64,000 nucleotides of DNA from Haliotis asinina. Lineage: Eukaryota > Mollusca > Gastropoda > Lepetellida > Haliotidae. The translations under genes and the position numbers were made by a program. Positions within the stretch are counted from its first letter, which is position 1. Each line of letters opens with the position of its first letter. The notes under the pieces were generated by a model. It searched no databases, was not told where the DNA came from, and worked only from the letters and a program-made list of their open reading frames with translations. The DNA lies in NCBI RefSeq assembly GCF_037392515.1, contig NC_090283.1, forward strand, positions 27,358,249-27,422,248, in the 5' to 3' direction. Below are positions 44,419 to 56,674 of the stretch, piece by piece.

Positions 44419-46407
44419 ATGGCGTCCTTTGGTTGCACGCACCACGTGACCGGGTAAGTGGGGCAGGTCTGTGTCACGAAGATATATGCATCACGAATAT
44501 TTGAGAATGTGTTAAAAATCGTCTTCAAAAGTTGCATAATTTGGACATGTGACGCCTTGTGGTTGTTGGGTTGGGGACGTGTGTACGATTTTGTGAAATA
44601 CCATCTCGACAGCCTTATTTTCAGCGTGACTCGCTCAGCGATGTTTTTAGCACGCCGCGGTTACCTCCCTTGGAGCTTACCAACTTTTCAATAACAAGAC
44701 CTGTATTCTATGTGCAGGATGTTTATGAAATTATGATTTATTCTTGTTTTAATCGACACCGTGTATATAGTATACATGTGAGGAACAATTCCTTTAAAAT
44801 TAATTATTTGAATTTGTGATGTTTTGAAACAGTGTTCATCACCCAGATGTCATTTTCAAAATGATTAAACCAACAACTTGATATGGTGAGTTTTCCTATT
44901 CTGCACTCTGCGATCTCTCATCTTGCCTACCTCTAATTCCCTAACTCTCCTTTCCTTAACTGTGTATGTCCTCATCATGCTTTAAATTCCATACGTTGTA
45001 CATTGTAATTCATATAGTCTGTAATTTGTTTGTTTCCAAACAAATACGTATACAACATTGCCCTTGCTTTAATAACACCGACCCCCCCCCCGCCCCCCCG
45101 CCAAAAGCAACAAAAACCATAGAACCAACCAACCAACCAACCAAAAAAAACAAACATCCCCCCCCCCAAAAAAAACAAACAAACAAAAAACAAACAAAAA
45201 AAACAACAAAAAAACCCAAAAAAAACAAACCCAAAAAAACCCCCAAAACCCAAAACAAGCAACAAAACAATTAAAAACAAAAAAAAAACCAAACCAACCA
45301 AACAACCAACCAAACAACCAAAACCAAAACTACAAAAAACAAAAACAAAACAAACAACCAACCAACCAAACACATAAAAAAACCCACACAAACAAACAAA
45401 CAAAAACAAACCAAAAAACCCCAATATTATTGATTTTAAGTTTGTTTATCTTTAGTTTTTAAAATATGACAATTGTAAATAATTGTTTAATATTTAGAAA
45501 TATCTACACCGAAATGATGTAGTAAAATTAGTAACAAAGTTGCCAAATCGATCTTAGGTTTAACAAAATCGAATGTATAATTTTCAGTAAATATCATTTG
45601 ATGTAACTCATTGTATACTAGACAAAATAAGTTAGGGATATTGGTATTTTTATGATTGATATTACATCAGTATGTCAATGAATAAATGTTTCATCATTCA
45701 TAATTTCAAAATTTACATATATCCCTATATATAACTACTTTTGTCCTGTAGAGAATGTGGAATTGATATTTACTTATTAATATTACGCATTTAGTTATCC
45801 ATATTACTTGCATGTAGCGTGAAGAAACACAGCACTGACGACACACACAGACTCTCTCTCTCTCTCCATCTGTCAGTTTATATATTCATATATTGTACTG
45901 ATATCGGTATTCAATTAAACACTATTCTAGATTTAATAATATATGCTTATAACGACCTATACCTCATGAAATAGTTTGGTTTTTTTTTTCAAAATATACG
46001 TAAGGAAAAGCCATAAAAGCATAAAAGATTCCGCAGAATATATGCTAGTCGATTAATCAGTAATATTCTCTCTGTTTAAGCCATGACAAAAACCACGGTA
46101 TACAATGGAGATCAGTGCTCTGGACATTCAGGGAGGCAATTGCTCCAGAATTCCCTGACTGTTAAAACCTTCTTTCCAAAGTTAGTAATAACTGAACTTC
46201 GCTATTTAATTACGTACACGGATATATAGTGAATGAATACACAGATGAAATAACCCAAGTACTCATGGTACCAGCAGGATGACAAATTTGATTGATTACA
46301 GGAGGTTCAGTGTGACGTTCTGCCATTCACACTGTAGTCCGATACCTGTTGTCAAGAAAAAGAAGAACGCTCACGTGCATGCCATGTGCTTTATTACACT
46401 GACTCTC

Positions 46408-46459
<52 letters not shown>

Positions 46460-49334
46460 TGTATATGAGTGTGCTCGATTACGCTGTTTTATATGTATCA
46501 GCTTCCTACTGTGCAATAGCGACGTTTCGGTATAGCTAAACCGTTTTCAAGCCTGACGTGGTGACACACTCAGAGACACACATATGGGCTATACTACAGA
46601 TCCACGTAAACACCTGAGGCAGTCTGAACAGGCACGCACACACTGCCACAAATATGCAAATATACACATAGAGACAAGGAGATACATTTAAAAAAAGAAT
46701 GAAAAAAAGTGAATAAAAAATAAATAAATAAGTATAAAAAAATAAATAAATAAGTATACAAAATTCATACATACTCATTTGAAAGCAAGTATAACCTACC
46801 TTTTTATCATTTACTGATATCTAAGTTTACTGATACTTAATATTGCAGTTTACTAAAAACATTTGTACGGAATAACTTTTAAAAAAATCCAAACCAAAGC
46901 AGAACAGTATTTTGTCTATCAGAAAAAACGTACGCCGACAGTGCACACCATAGAAAAAACTTCACGTTGTATTTAGCGCTTGAAGTGTGCCAATCTGACA
47001 CATATTCGGGCGTTTGACCTATATCAAATGCCTGTCAACACAAAAACAGCGTAGCTACACATATTTTACAATATGCGGGGTGTTAACCCGCATGCACGTG
47101 CCAGTATGACAATACCAAATGACCATAAGATTCTAACCAACAGAGTTATTTTTTACACAACATTTTGAAGCACGTTTTCCCAGTGTGTATGACACAAATA
47201 TCACTCGTCAACTGCGCCACTGCTGATGGGAGATGCGTACACAAGCCAGAGCGTACAAAACTAGAAAGGCAACATATGCACTAAATTAGGATGTGAAATA
47301 ATGGTCGATGTGCTACAATGGATACTGATACAAAGACACGGAAGGATGTGTACTCACGTGTCTTGGGAGCGTCTCCTACCTATATAACACGACTGACCTC
47401 AATACCAGCGACCGATTTACATATATAGTGCAGGAGTACACATATTTGTTGAACGATGTAGAGGAAGGCAGCAAGTGTAATTCCAAACATAACAATGTTA
47501 GATACTGAGGTTGTTCAAATCTGGGAGGTGTTTTAACATGAAGAATGTGGTCTGACGGCAGTTCCTAATAAAGGGGAGCTTGCCAGCGTTGTAACGTGTA
47601 TTTATAGGAGTGCTATGTTTTATACCCCTTATCAACAATTTTACTGACTGAAGTACTATCAGAAATAGAAAAGCAACATTTTTTTCGCATTCATACATAT
47701 AAACCATTCAAGTGGTCCTTATGTGAACGTGTGAATAGTTAAACTAGCTTCGGCCTAACTACAGTCTCAGTGGTAGAATGAGAATACGTGCAGAAAAAAA
47801 ATTATTGAGGAGAGATTAGTGCAGGAATGAACAATGTGGGTTTTTTTTTCTTTCTAAACCCACAACGACTTATTAGAAACAGACCATGACTTTATGCAAA
47901 TTGGTGTGCAGTGATATTGTATTACAAATGACACTTTTTAAATGACCATTTTAAAATAAAACTTAGCTTCATTATAAAGTATAGCTGACGTAAGAATAAT
48001 AACTTTAATACTGAAACCATGGAGTCTCAATGTCAAAGACAAAAGGTAGGATGGGTCGTCTCAAACGATGTGTCAGGACGGGTGTCACAGAAAGTGGTTG
48101 AGGTCAGGCGGGGAGATAGAGATATCAGCTGAGATAAGATAATCCTTTAGGTGAATTAAACTGGGGCGGTAAACAACATGTTATAACAATTTACAAATAA
48201 TATCCAGTCCTGTTGATCGCTGAGTGGTCATGTCACCTGTATATTTTGAGACATTTAATACGATGGCTGGTTTAAACTTTTCAGTGGGTATCATTCTCTT
48301 TTACATATGTTAACATGATCTTATGAAAGAAAGACACGAAAGACGTTAATCAACAGGTGAGACATAGTCAAAACACGAGAAAGCATAAAACATCTTTGAG
48401 ATGACCCCTTGCACCCTTCATGCCAGTTGAGTCGGTTCGTTGTCACACCTGGTTGAGCGACGTAATTGCCATCAATAGTCTGGTCTAATGTTTTCATCAG
48501 CTCTTCGTATTTTTTCTTTCTAAATTTTACCCGACGTTACGAGTATATATGTTTTTTAATTGGATTTCCTATTACGCATCCAACTGAATGCCATGTTAGG
48601 CCGATGTGGGTTATTTCGAACTGGTCCAGATGATATTCACACACGGTCACTGTTGTTTGAATACTATACTGACATATGCATTATTTAACACCCCCCCAAA
48701 AAAAACCCCACAAAAAACAACAAACAAACAAAAAACAAAAACAAAAACAACAACAAACATCACCATAGTCATTTGAATGCATGCAGAAACTACTAGTAAT
48801 GACAAGTTTGCATTAACCGATATATCGGGCGATCGGTATTGGACACAGCTTAATCTTGCGTCTGAGTGTGAGGTATTTGGTTTCTGCCTTGCCTTGCACA
48901 GTACTGTTGTTATATCATGGAGTGTCAGCTTAATGAGGGATGAGTGACTGAGTGAGTGGTCTGTAAATAATCGAGTCTGGACCAGACAATCCAGTGATCA
49001 CCACCAGGAGCATCGATCTGCGCAGTTGGGGCACCATGACATGTGTCAACCAAGTCAGCGTGCTTGACAACCCGATCCCGTTGGTCGCCTCTCACAAAAA
49101 CTTGGGTTACTGAGCCACCTCTAACCAGGATCTTCACGGGTCACCACTTCAAAATGGTGGTGAAGAAACTTTAGTGTTGACAAACATGGAAACAAAATGG
49201 GTCAAATCATACTTCTAATCCATCGTCGTTTTTCTGACAGATGGAACGCAAAGGGACGCAACTCGATACAGCAAATGGCGGTTCCTCAGCAAAATGGACA
49301 TCTAGGACATATAAGCCAGTGGCTGATATCATGA
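44419..49334 (+). CDS. Weak candidate two-exon small protein, 42 aa
   Basis: Exon 1 would be 44419-44453, beginning GAAAATGGCG (good start context), with codons for MASFGCTHHVTG, and ending before GTAAGT. Exon 2 would be 49241-49334, after the acceptor TTTTTCTGACAG, continuing in frame to TGA at 49332-49334. The joined product contains QQMAVPQQNGH. Only the start context, both splice sites and the phase fit support it. It could equally be a non-coding RNA or chance. Confidence 0.15.
45078..45424. repeat. A/C-rich low-complexity block
   Basis: Almost entirely A and C on the plus strand: runs of CCCCC, AACC repeats (45122-45143) and CAAA units, with no G for long stretches. Phe/Gly/Leu-rich minus-strand open frames here are artefacts of composition. 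Confidence 0.95.
46402..46453. repeat. (CT)n microsatellite
   Basis: About 25 CT units, interrupted once near the left end. Confidence 0.95.
48688..48762. repeat. Short A/C-rich low-complexity block
   Basis: ACCCCCCCAAAAAAAACCCC followed by CAAA and CAAACAA units; like a small version of the 45-kb block. Confidence 0.9.
48945..49142 (-). mobile_element. SINE-like repeat, family II, reverse
   Basis: GTGACTGAGTGAGTGGTCTG, AATCGAGTCTGGACCAGACA, GAGCATCGATCTGCGCAGTT, CGATCCCGTTGGTCGCCTCT and GGATCTTCACGGGTCA. Part next to the tail is deleted. It ends 100 bp before the candidate exon at 49241. Confidence 0.7.
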
Positions 49335-49873
49335 GTGACTATAGACGCCATAAGGGTACAGCAAAGACAAAACAAGGCACATTTTGTATCTACATGACGT
49401 AGTCCCAACGCCAGTTGGCCCCAGCGACATGCCTGCAAGACTCAGATTTATAATCCGCTCAGTAGGGTCTCAAACTTTATTTGTAGCATCAACAAGTTGA
49501 AACTGTTTCAATGTTGGAGTGTTTTGATGCGGAGAGTGTATTCACGAACGCGTACGTGGACAGAAAAAGTATTGATTGCATGAGTGATATGTCTGCTACA
49601 TGCGTATTGTATTACTCAATGTCGAGTGTTTCCATAATAAATACAGTACTCCAAACTCATTTGCGTCCCGTATGCAGCGTTTCGAAGATGTGAATCATAT
49701 AACTGTATACACATTACCATCCAAATACAAACAGATGGCACACATCCAGATACATCATTTGCTGAGTATGTGGTATGTCCAGAGATAGCTTATCACTGTT
49801 CACAGAAGGCTATGTAGGTACTGGGTATCAATGTCAGCAGAGGGTGGTGCTCCTCTTTTCAATTATCTTGGAC

Positions 49874-50012
49874 CACAGGCAAACTGTAGCGCAGATAGGG
49901 TTGCGCTGCATAGAGAATATGATAAGTCTTCTTATATGCGAGCGAAGCATGTAAGAAGATTGGTCATTTTCTCCATGCTGCGCAACCCAATCTGCGCTAC
50001 AGTTTGCCTGTG
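49874..50012. mobile_element. 139-bp foldback element with 7-bp target duplication
   Basis: The whole element is one inverted repeat: CACAGGCAAACTGTAGCGCA at the left and its exact inverse at the right, with arms of about 65-69 bp meeting near 49942. About eight to ten mismatches lie between the arms. CTTGGAC stands directly outside both ends (49867-49873 and 50013-50019). It has the form of a very small MITE or a recently inserted hairpin. Confidence 0.75.
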
Positions 50013-50654
50013 CTTGGACATTCAAAAGTTTCATATCTGAAAACATATCACCCTCTTAGTATCATTGAAAAAATTCTAATGTCTGTGCCTCCCTACAGGT
50101 TAAAGGCATGTGGTGCTAAATCCTTCAAACACTGTCCTGCTGGGCTATAAATGACTCATCTGTATCCTTTTCTGCATGGTTTACAACATGTGCTGTGTGG
50201 TTTGGAGTTAAGCAACATATATATTAAGTACTGATTAATACTTTGTGGCAATTTTGTTCAGGTCCATACAAAATGTGATCGAAAAACTTCATGCAACATA
50301 CACTTCATGCTCAAGCCCCACTCACCTGTGCTACTATTGAGTCAGATATCACTGATGTTTAACACCAATATTATCTCAACACTATGGTGTTTCTGTCTTT
50401 ATAATTTAGGTTTGAAACTTGTATAGTTCTAGTTTGTTTTCAAGATATCAAAATCAGATGATCTGAATACCTTCCAACTGACAGAGGATTTGGAGCCCTC
50501 ACTGCTGAATCGCTAATTGGTTAGAAAGTTAACCAAACACATTTTATAGCCCATGCAGCCTCTGAGGAATAATAATGTGTAACAGCAACACTTAAAATAA
50601 CCTACAGGCAAAATACAGGTTTGCTTGCTTGTCAAGGTTCGATTTTCTTCAAAG

Positions 50655-50760
50655 CTGCGACCCTGGATCATCATGTTCAGACTCGATTATATACAGACCA
50701 CAGCCATATAGGTTGAACATTGCCTCATGCTGAGTAAAACTAAACACGCTCATTCTACAA
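50655..50760 (+). mobile_element. SINE-like repeat, family II, 3' part
   Basis: GATCATCATGTTCAGACTCG, ATTATATACAGACCACAGCC and GAGTAAAACTAAACACGCTC are decayed family II tail sequence. It lies just outside the proposed end of the RSF1 3' UTR. Confidence 0.5.
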
Positions 50761-50872
50761 GGCTGCAGCACATTGGGTTCTGAGAGATAATGCTGCCCTG
50801 ACAACTGTAGGTTCTCCTCACACTGATCCATGCAATCAATACAAAACTAAGACCAGAATATTTTCAATCTAT

Positions 50873-53800
50873 TTTATTCATATTGTTTGTTTTCTACTTT
50901 TGATGACATTAAGTATAAATGATGTAAATGGGAGTGAACACTTGACACTGTGATGATCATGGCGGCTCCAAACCTCAAATATGTACACTTGATGGCAGTT
51001 CTATTTACATATTATTCATCTCACAGAACAGGAATAAATATCAAAGCGCATATTTATCCAGCTAGGCGTCAAATGAAATGGTATTATATAAAAGCCTGGT
51101 TTTGTATAGAGTTGGCAAATAAAATGGCTGAGCCCTGCTAATTGCTGCCTTGCAGTTGATGTGATATGATATATGTAGTAATTACACATGTGTGTATGAA
51201 GCAAGTTATAACATGTAAATACAAAATAAATTAGGCATTGTGTAGCTAAAAGAAAACAATAATGTTTGCACTCAACAACTAAAAATAATGCTTAACACAT
51301 TCAACTGAACATGTGATAACTACTTGGTATTCACAACATCATAAACAATGAAGAGACAACAGTTACAGTGTACAGTGGTATGAATCATAACCTAGAACTG
51401 GAATTCAAAACGAGTCGAACATCTGTAGCAATGCAGCATTTTACAATTCAGAGATAAATGAGGTATGTGATCAATGTTTGCGTATAAATTTATATCATCA
51501 GGTTTGGTTCACACAAAACGTTAGAGGCATGGAAGAAAAAGTATCAGTTTTAGATACAAAGCTCTCATTTGAAAATATGTCATAAAATTTCACTTAATTC
51601 GATTGATGAACAAATTGATTGATTCGCAATCACAATCATCCTTGAAAACACTTAAAATGGAGGAATAACCTATATTTAATGTTTAAAATTAATCTGACAT
51701 TAACAGATGGAAATGACCCATACACAATATACATGTAATTTGTACTCATAATTTCAGACATGGGATTTCATAGAAAATATCAACAGATCTCAAACGTTGT
51801 ACATAGTACTACAGCTATCATTTATCACTTTCCTGTCATGTGTGAGACTGGCATGGTGATTCTGGATGAAGATGCTGACCACTTTTGTTAACCTAGCATC
51901 AGAAACAGAGAATATCTGGTTTGATAATGTGAACTTTGCAGGCTATTTTGGCCCATAAGACCACTGATTCACCATGACCATGTTCAACAAGGGAGGCTAT
52001 GTATAGCTGCAGCAATGTACATGTGATGTTATTACCTGAACAGCTGATTTGATTTGATAGTCTTCAAGAATCCTAAATTAACTTACACATGAAAAATCAG
52101 ATATATTGCATCAATCAGTACACTTGGCCAAATATTTTATAAAAATATTCTCTATCAAAGTCTGGACATGAACTCCACTATGCCACCATAATGAAGAATG
52201 AAATGAAAAACACCCCAAGCCCAATGGGCTAAAGTACATTTCAAATTAAACTTCATTACTTGTCTCTCTTCTCATCAACACAAACCACACATAGTAAAAT
52301 TGCTTAAAAACCCTTTCTACAAAGTTTAAATTACCAATAAACTTTGCTATCTTACAAACAAAACACAACACACATAAAACATATAAGACATAATTTTCAA
52401 TATAATTGTGACCCAGTCACTGTACAAGGTGGGTGACAGGTAACTTTACATACAATGAAGGAAAACTAAGCCATCCTGTCCTAAACCATCTGCAGTTAGT
52501 TGTGCTGTCATCCAGTTAAATGTATACAAACTCACAGAGCTGTGACAGTCATTATGTGTAACAGAGCATGATATTTTCTGTTGACAGACACAACTTTTGC
52601 AATCATATCATGTGCCATTTCATGTGACCAAAAATATTCAGCAGTGTCAATATCAAACATAGTATTGCCTGAACCTCACCACTCAAAGTCTATGCCCAGT
52701 AACATTAAATATGCATGTAATATTTGTTTAATTAAGCACGTAAGACAATAAAGATGGCAAGAGAATCAAAATGGCAATTATTCTCATGACTCTTCTTAAT
52801 ATGACAATCCCTCTGAACCATCAATGCTTTTATCATTTTGTTGATGAATGGTATGCTACCCAACTGTTATTTTGAACGTGCACGATCCACTTGTATAATG
52901 TGATCTTAGTTCTATGACAATCGGAAACCTTCGGCAGTTACGATCACCTTAGTGCTAAGAGTACTTTGGCACAAGTGGATCCTGGAAGATAGACTGAAGG
53001 TAAAGTAGCTGGGATCCATGGATCTTTCACAGTATCTCGCTTATCCTGCACGGATTCACAGTATACCATGATAACTTGGGAAGAAAGCAGCTCAAAGTGA
53101 CGCCGGTGCTGACATGTCCTGGGCCTAGATTTTTTAAGCTCTCTTAGCGCCAAGATAGTCGTGACGTAATGTTTATGTGTAGCAGTTATGAATATCTTGG
53201 AGCTAAGAGAGCTTTGAAAAGCTATGCCGTGGATCATAATCAAATCAAATACAGCAGATCCTGACTTAAACGAGGGAGGCAACTCCACATGGTTGAAGAA
53301 TTCCCATTAGTAAGCTTAATTTTGAAATCAGTTCCAAAGTTACTACACTGCAATAAGAATCTGGAAGTATTTAAGTGTAGGCCGTACAATTGTATGAGAT
53401 TGTTTTTCTGCACAGCATCTCTGGCCAGTATTAATAACAACCCTATCAACTGATTCACCATGTTTGAATGTAAAGGATCCAACTATAAGCTTAATTTTGA
53501 AATCAGTTCCAAAGTTACTACACTGCAATAAGAATCTGGAAGTATTTAAGTGTAGGCCGTACAATTGTATGAGATTGTTTTTCTGCACAGAATCTCTGGC
53601 CAGTATTAATAACAACCCTATCAACTGATTCACCATGTTTGAATGTAAAGGATCCAACTATATCACCTACAGCGTGTTTGGGACCTGATAGGCTCCCACC
53701 TGCTTCCCTATTATTTAACTGGAATAAGTGGCAATCATGCTCACATACCTAACACTAGGTACATCCAGATTACTTAACAGTTTATCATCAAAGGTGTGCC

Positions 53801-56674
53801 AGCCACAGTGACACATATCTCTACAGTACTGAGCAACTTAATTGTGATGGAATGCCCACCTTGAGCCATTTACACAGTAATGCCAATAACCATTGCTAGG
53901 TCAAAGGAAATAATTATATAAGTCATTGTAAGCACAGAAAAGTCCCACATTCTAATTTGCTTGAAATACAATTCTGCTTAAGTTTCGCACAGTCTTAAAA
54001 ACAACCCTACAGGAATTTGAACTTCAACGTGATTGCTGAATGAATGGTTGATAAAAAGTTTCCAGTTCTTGTTATATATTAACAGGAATTGTAACTACTA
54101 AACTACACAGACTTCAAGCATTCTGGTGAAATGTCAAATACGTACATGATACAAAGTGGATGAAGCCTGCACTGTACAAGACATCAACACTCAGCAGTGG
54201 ATGAAACAATATGGACGAAGATAAAGAACATCCCAACTGAGCGAAGTCAGCAGTCAAATCTGTCAACACCAACCACGTCATTACACAAATTATCTTCTTC
54301 AATCATCAGTCCATGTTAATGTGCAGAAGTCAGGGCTGATGTAATGCTAAGATTGTTTTGTGGCTCAGGTTGACATGTATTGCAGCTGGTCTCTTCACAT
54401 AGGACAAACAAACAGATCAGTCCTTATATAAGGTTTCCCGTGAAAAACCCGACACTTCAAGGTTTCTGTCTTACTATCAAATACAGTAGTAGTTTTCAGT
54501 AATATTATGCCGCTTTGTACACGTTCAAGACAAAAATACTCCGATGTATAATAAACATGAATATGATACATGGAAGCCAAAATGAAAATGCCCTTTGAAA
54601 TCTGTCTCTTGCACACTTAAATTGTCATCAAGACCATTTCAGTAAAACTTACAACTTATTACTTTTCATCATCTAAACATTGTCGCCTTTTGTCATTTCA
54701 ATCACAAATCAAGCTCAGGCTTTCAGAATGACTGGAATATGACTGGGTCAAATACCAATATGTCAGAAAACAATCACAGGGATAAGGACCAATGGTGTAG
54801 TCCCCATATACCCATAATGTTCTTAAAAACACACATTTAGTTCATTCCTAGTAAAATGATCCCAGCAGTCTGAAGCAATGTAATCACCAACTGCATTCTC
54901 TATTAAAGCACACACACAGTTCATGTCAGCAATACTACTGAAGTGAACTGCTGCTTCTCTCATTCTCCAGCATCAAATTTGCTAAACATGCAAATATTAC
55001 AGATGATGGTATTGGAGCATGATAATTAAAGCAACAGTGACTCACTGGACATATGGAGACACTGAACACGTAGAACAGTCCTTGAAGGACATATGGTAAT
55101 GCATGGAAACTCTTCATGACTAGTGCTGAGACACAGGTTCTCCTTTCACTAATTACAATACATTCAAGGGTCAAGACATAACTTCCTAACAGTTACATTC
55201 CTGCAGCTGGAAATGCCTGTATTTTCCAATTATCTTCCAAGTATCAAGATAACTCAAATTTGATATCATCTGCTTGTTCCCCATTGCGACTGGTGACCAA
55301 TACTGTAATACTTCTGTTTTCACTCAGTGCACATGTCCACAATTTCTTTCCTTGGCTACAGCAGGTTCTCAAGTCAAAGGGCTTGGCAAGATAAAGTCTG
55401 TAGAGCTGAAGGGTATCCTGTCCTACAGAGACAGATCTTGTATATTTTGGCAAGGACATGTTTGACAGATCAATGACAATGTCACATGGACCAGATTGGG
55501 TGTGCCATTAGTGAAAGATTATACAGCTTACACTAGAACTATATTCAGATGTGATGTGTGCTCCCACTGTACGCTTCAAAATTTAAAAGTGCACTAAAAT
55601 TTGACTTGAAGTAAAAATCATTTCAATAAAAATCACCTGCAGTGAGTCAATACATATATTACTGACAGTGCTCTTTCAGGTATAATTCTATGAATAACAC
55701 AGATATTTACCTTGTTTTGCTCAAAATTTAATTTTGAAACAAAACAATTTCATGCATTTTCACGTAAGCAGATTTAAAATGAAGTCCATCAGTTTGGAAA
55801 CGAGAAGACATATTCCACAAGATCGCTGTTGGCATTGGTACCAGTGTAGATTTCATAAAACACAAATAGTTTAATATAAATCAATAAAACATAAAAATTA
55901 GTTGCAGCAACGAGTGCTATTGACGAAGCATAGCATGGGATACCAAATTTCAACATGACCACTGCTTGCAAAACCAAACGGATGCACGAAGACAATAAAT
56001 AGTTAAACAAGGTAACAAACATGTTCAATAAAACAGTCAGGGTTCTGTAAAATAAGTAGGATTTTGAGAAAAAAGAGCATGCAGTGTTTGGGGGGGTTTC
56101 CATGGTAACATATTTCCAGTATTTAATCATGGGTCAGAGTGCTTAGACACAAACATGGACCAAGCGGTTGTGGCGGCATACCATAAATATCAGGCTGAAT
56201 GTTGAAATGGCAGTAATGACACAGGAAGGAATACCATAGCACATGTGCATTACTTTGATGAAGCTGAGGTATATCACTATATTCACACGAGATCTAGTAA
56301 TTGCTTTGAATATAACAGAAAGACGGTTTCATTATTTTACATCTGGGTTTTGGTCACTAAATCAATCAAATGCACATATCAACAAGCAATGCATTTTGGA
56401 CCACTGACAGTATTTTCTAAGTTGACCAATACCCTGTTAAATGACTAACTGAAAAAATGACCAGATATATTTGACAGTCTCGAATTAAACTTCAGGTTAC
56501 ATTCAACCCAGACTGACTTCTCAACTCAGTCATAAGTACAGTGGCTTTTTGTTAGAAGTGGATATGAACCAGGTGCAAAGCCAGTTCACAGAATGATTGT
56601 ACTTGTTCCAACATTCCCCACACAGTCATCCAGTCGTCCAGTCATTAGAATCTAGTGTGTCCTTTCTTATATGG
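50873..56674 (-). other. Probable long 3' UTR of RSF1
   Basis: About 5.8 kb after the RSF1 stop with no recognisable interspersed repeats, no supported exon and an AT-rich composition, in contrast to the repeat-filled DNA on its left. AATAAA on the minus strand at 50873-50878 is a plausible end. A shorter form could use ATTAAA at 56122-56127. Vertebrate RSF1 also has a long 3' UTR as far as I recall. Confidence 0.4.
53312..53661. repeat. Recent 175-bp tandem duplication
   Basis: Two adjacent copies (53312-53486 and 53487-53661) appear identical except for one C/A site (CAGCATCTCTGG and CAGAATCTCTGG). The matching minus-strand open frames MDPLHSNMVNQLIGLLLIL appear twice for this reason and are not genes. 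Confidence 0.93.

Larger units (their letters stand above)
42583..50640. other. Long gene-poor spacer rich in simple repeats
   Basis: Apart from a weak two-exon candidate (44419/49241), no gene is supported. Contents listed separately are SINE pieces, (GTGA)n, an A/C-rich block, (CT)n and a foldback element. A tRNA-like B box, GGTTTGAATCCCGG, at about 43400 may mark another SINE relic. The 5' exon of the PHD-pogo gene should lie in the left part. Confidence 0.5.

Noticed and set aside
44975-45424. Phe/Gly/Leu-rich minus-strand open frames that look like membrane proteins
   Set aside because: Produced by the A/C-rich low-complexity block; hydrophobicity is a composition artefact.
49831-50046. 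Two similar 70-codon open frames on opposite strands
   Set aside because: They mirror each other because the foldback element is an inverted repeat.
53240-53657. Repeated open frames starting MDPLHSNMVNQL
   Set aside because: Caused by the 175-bp tandem duplication; no homology recognised.
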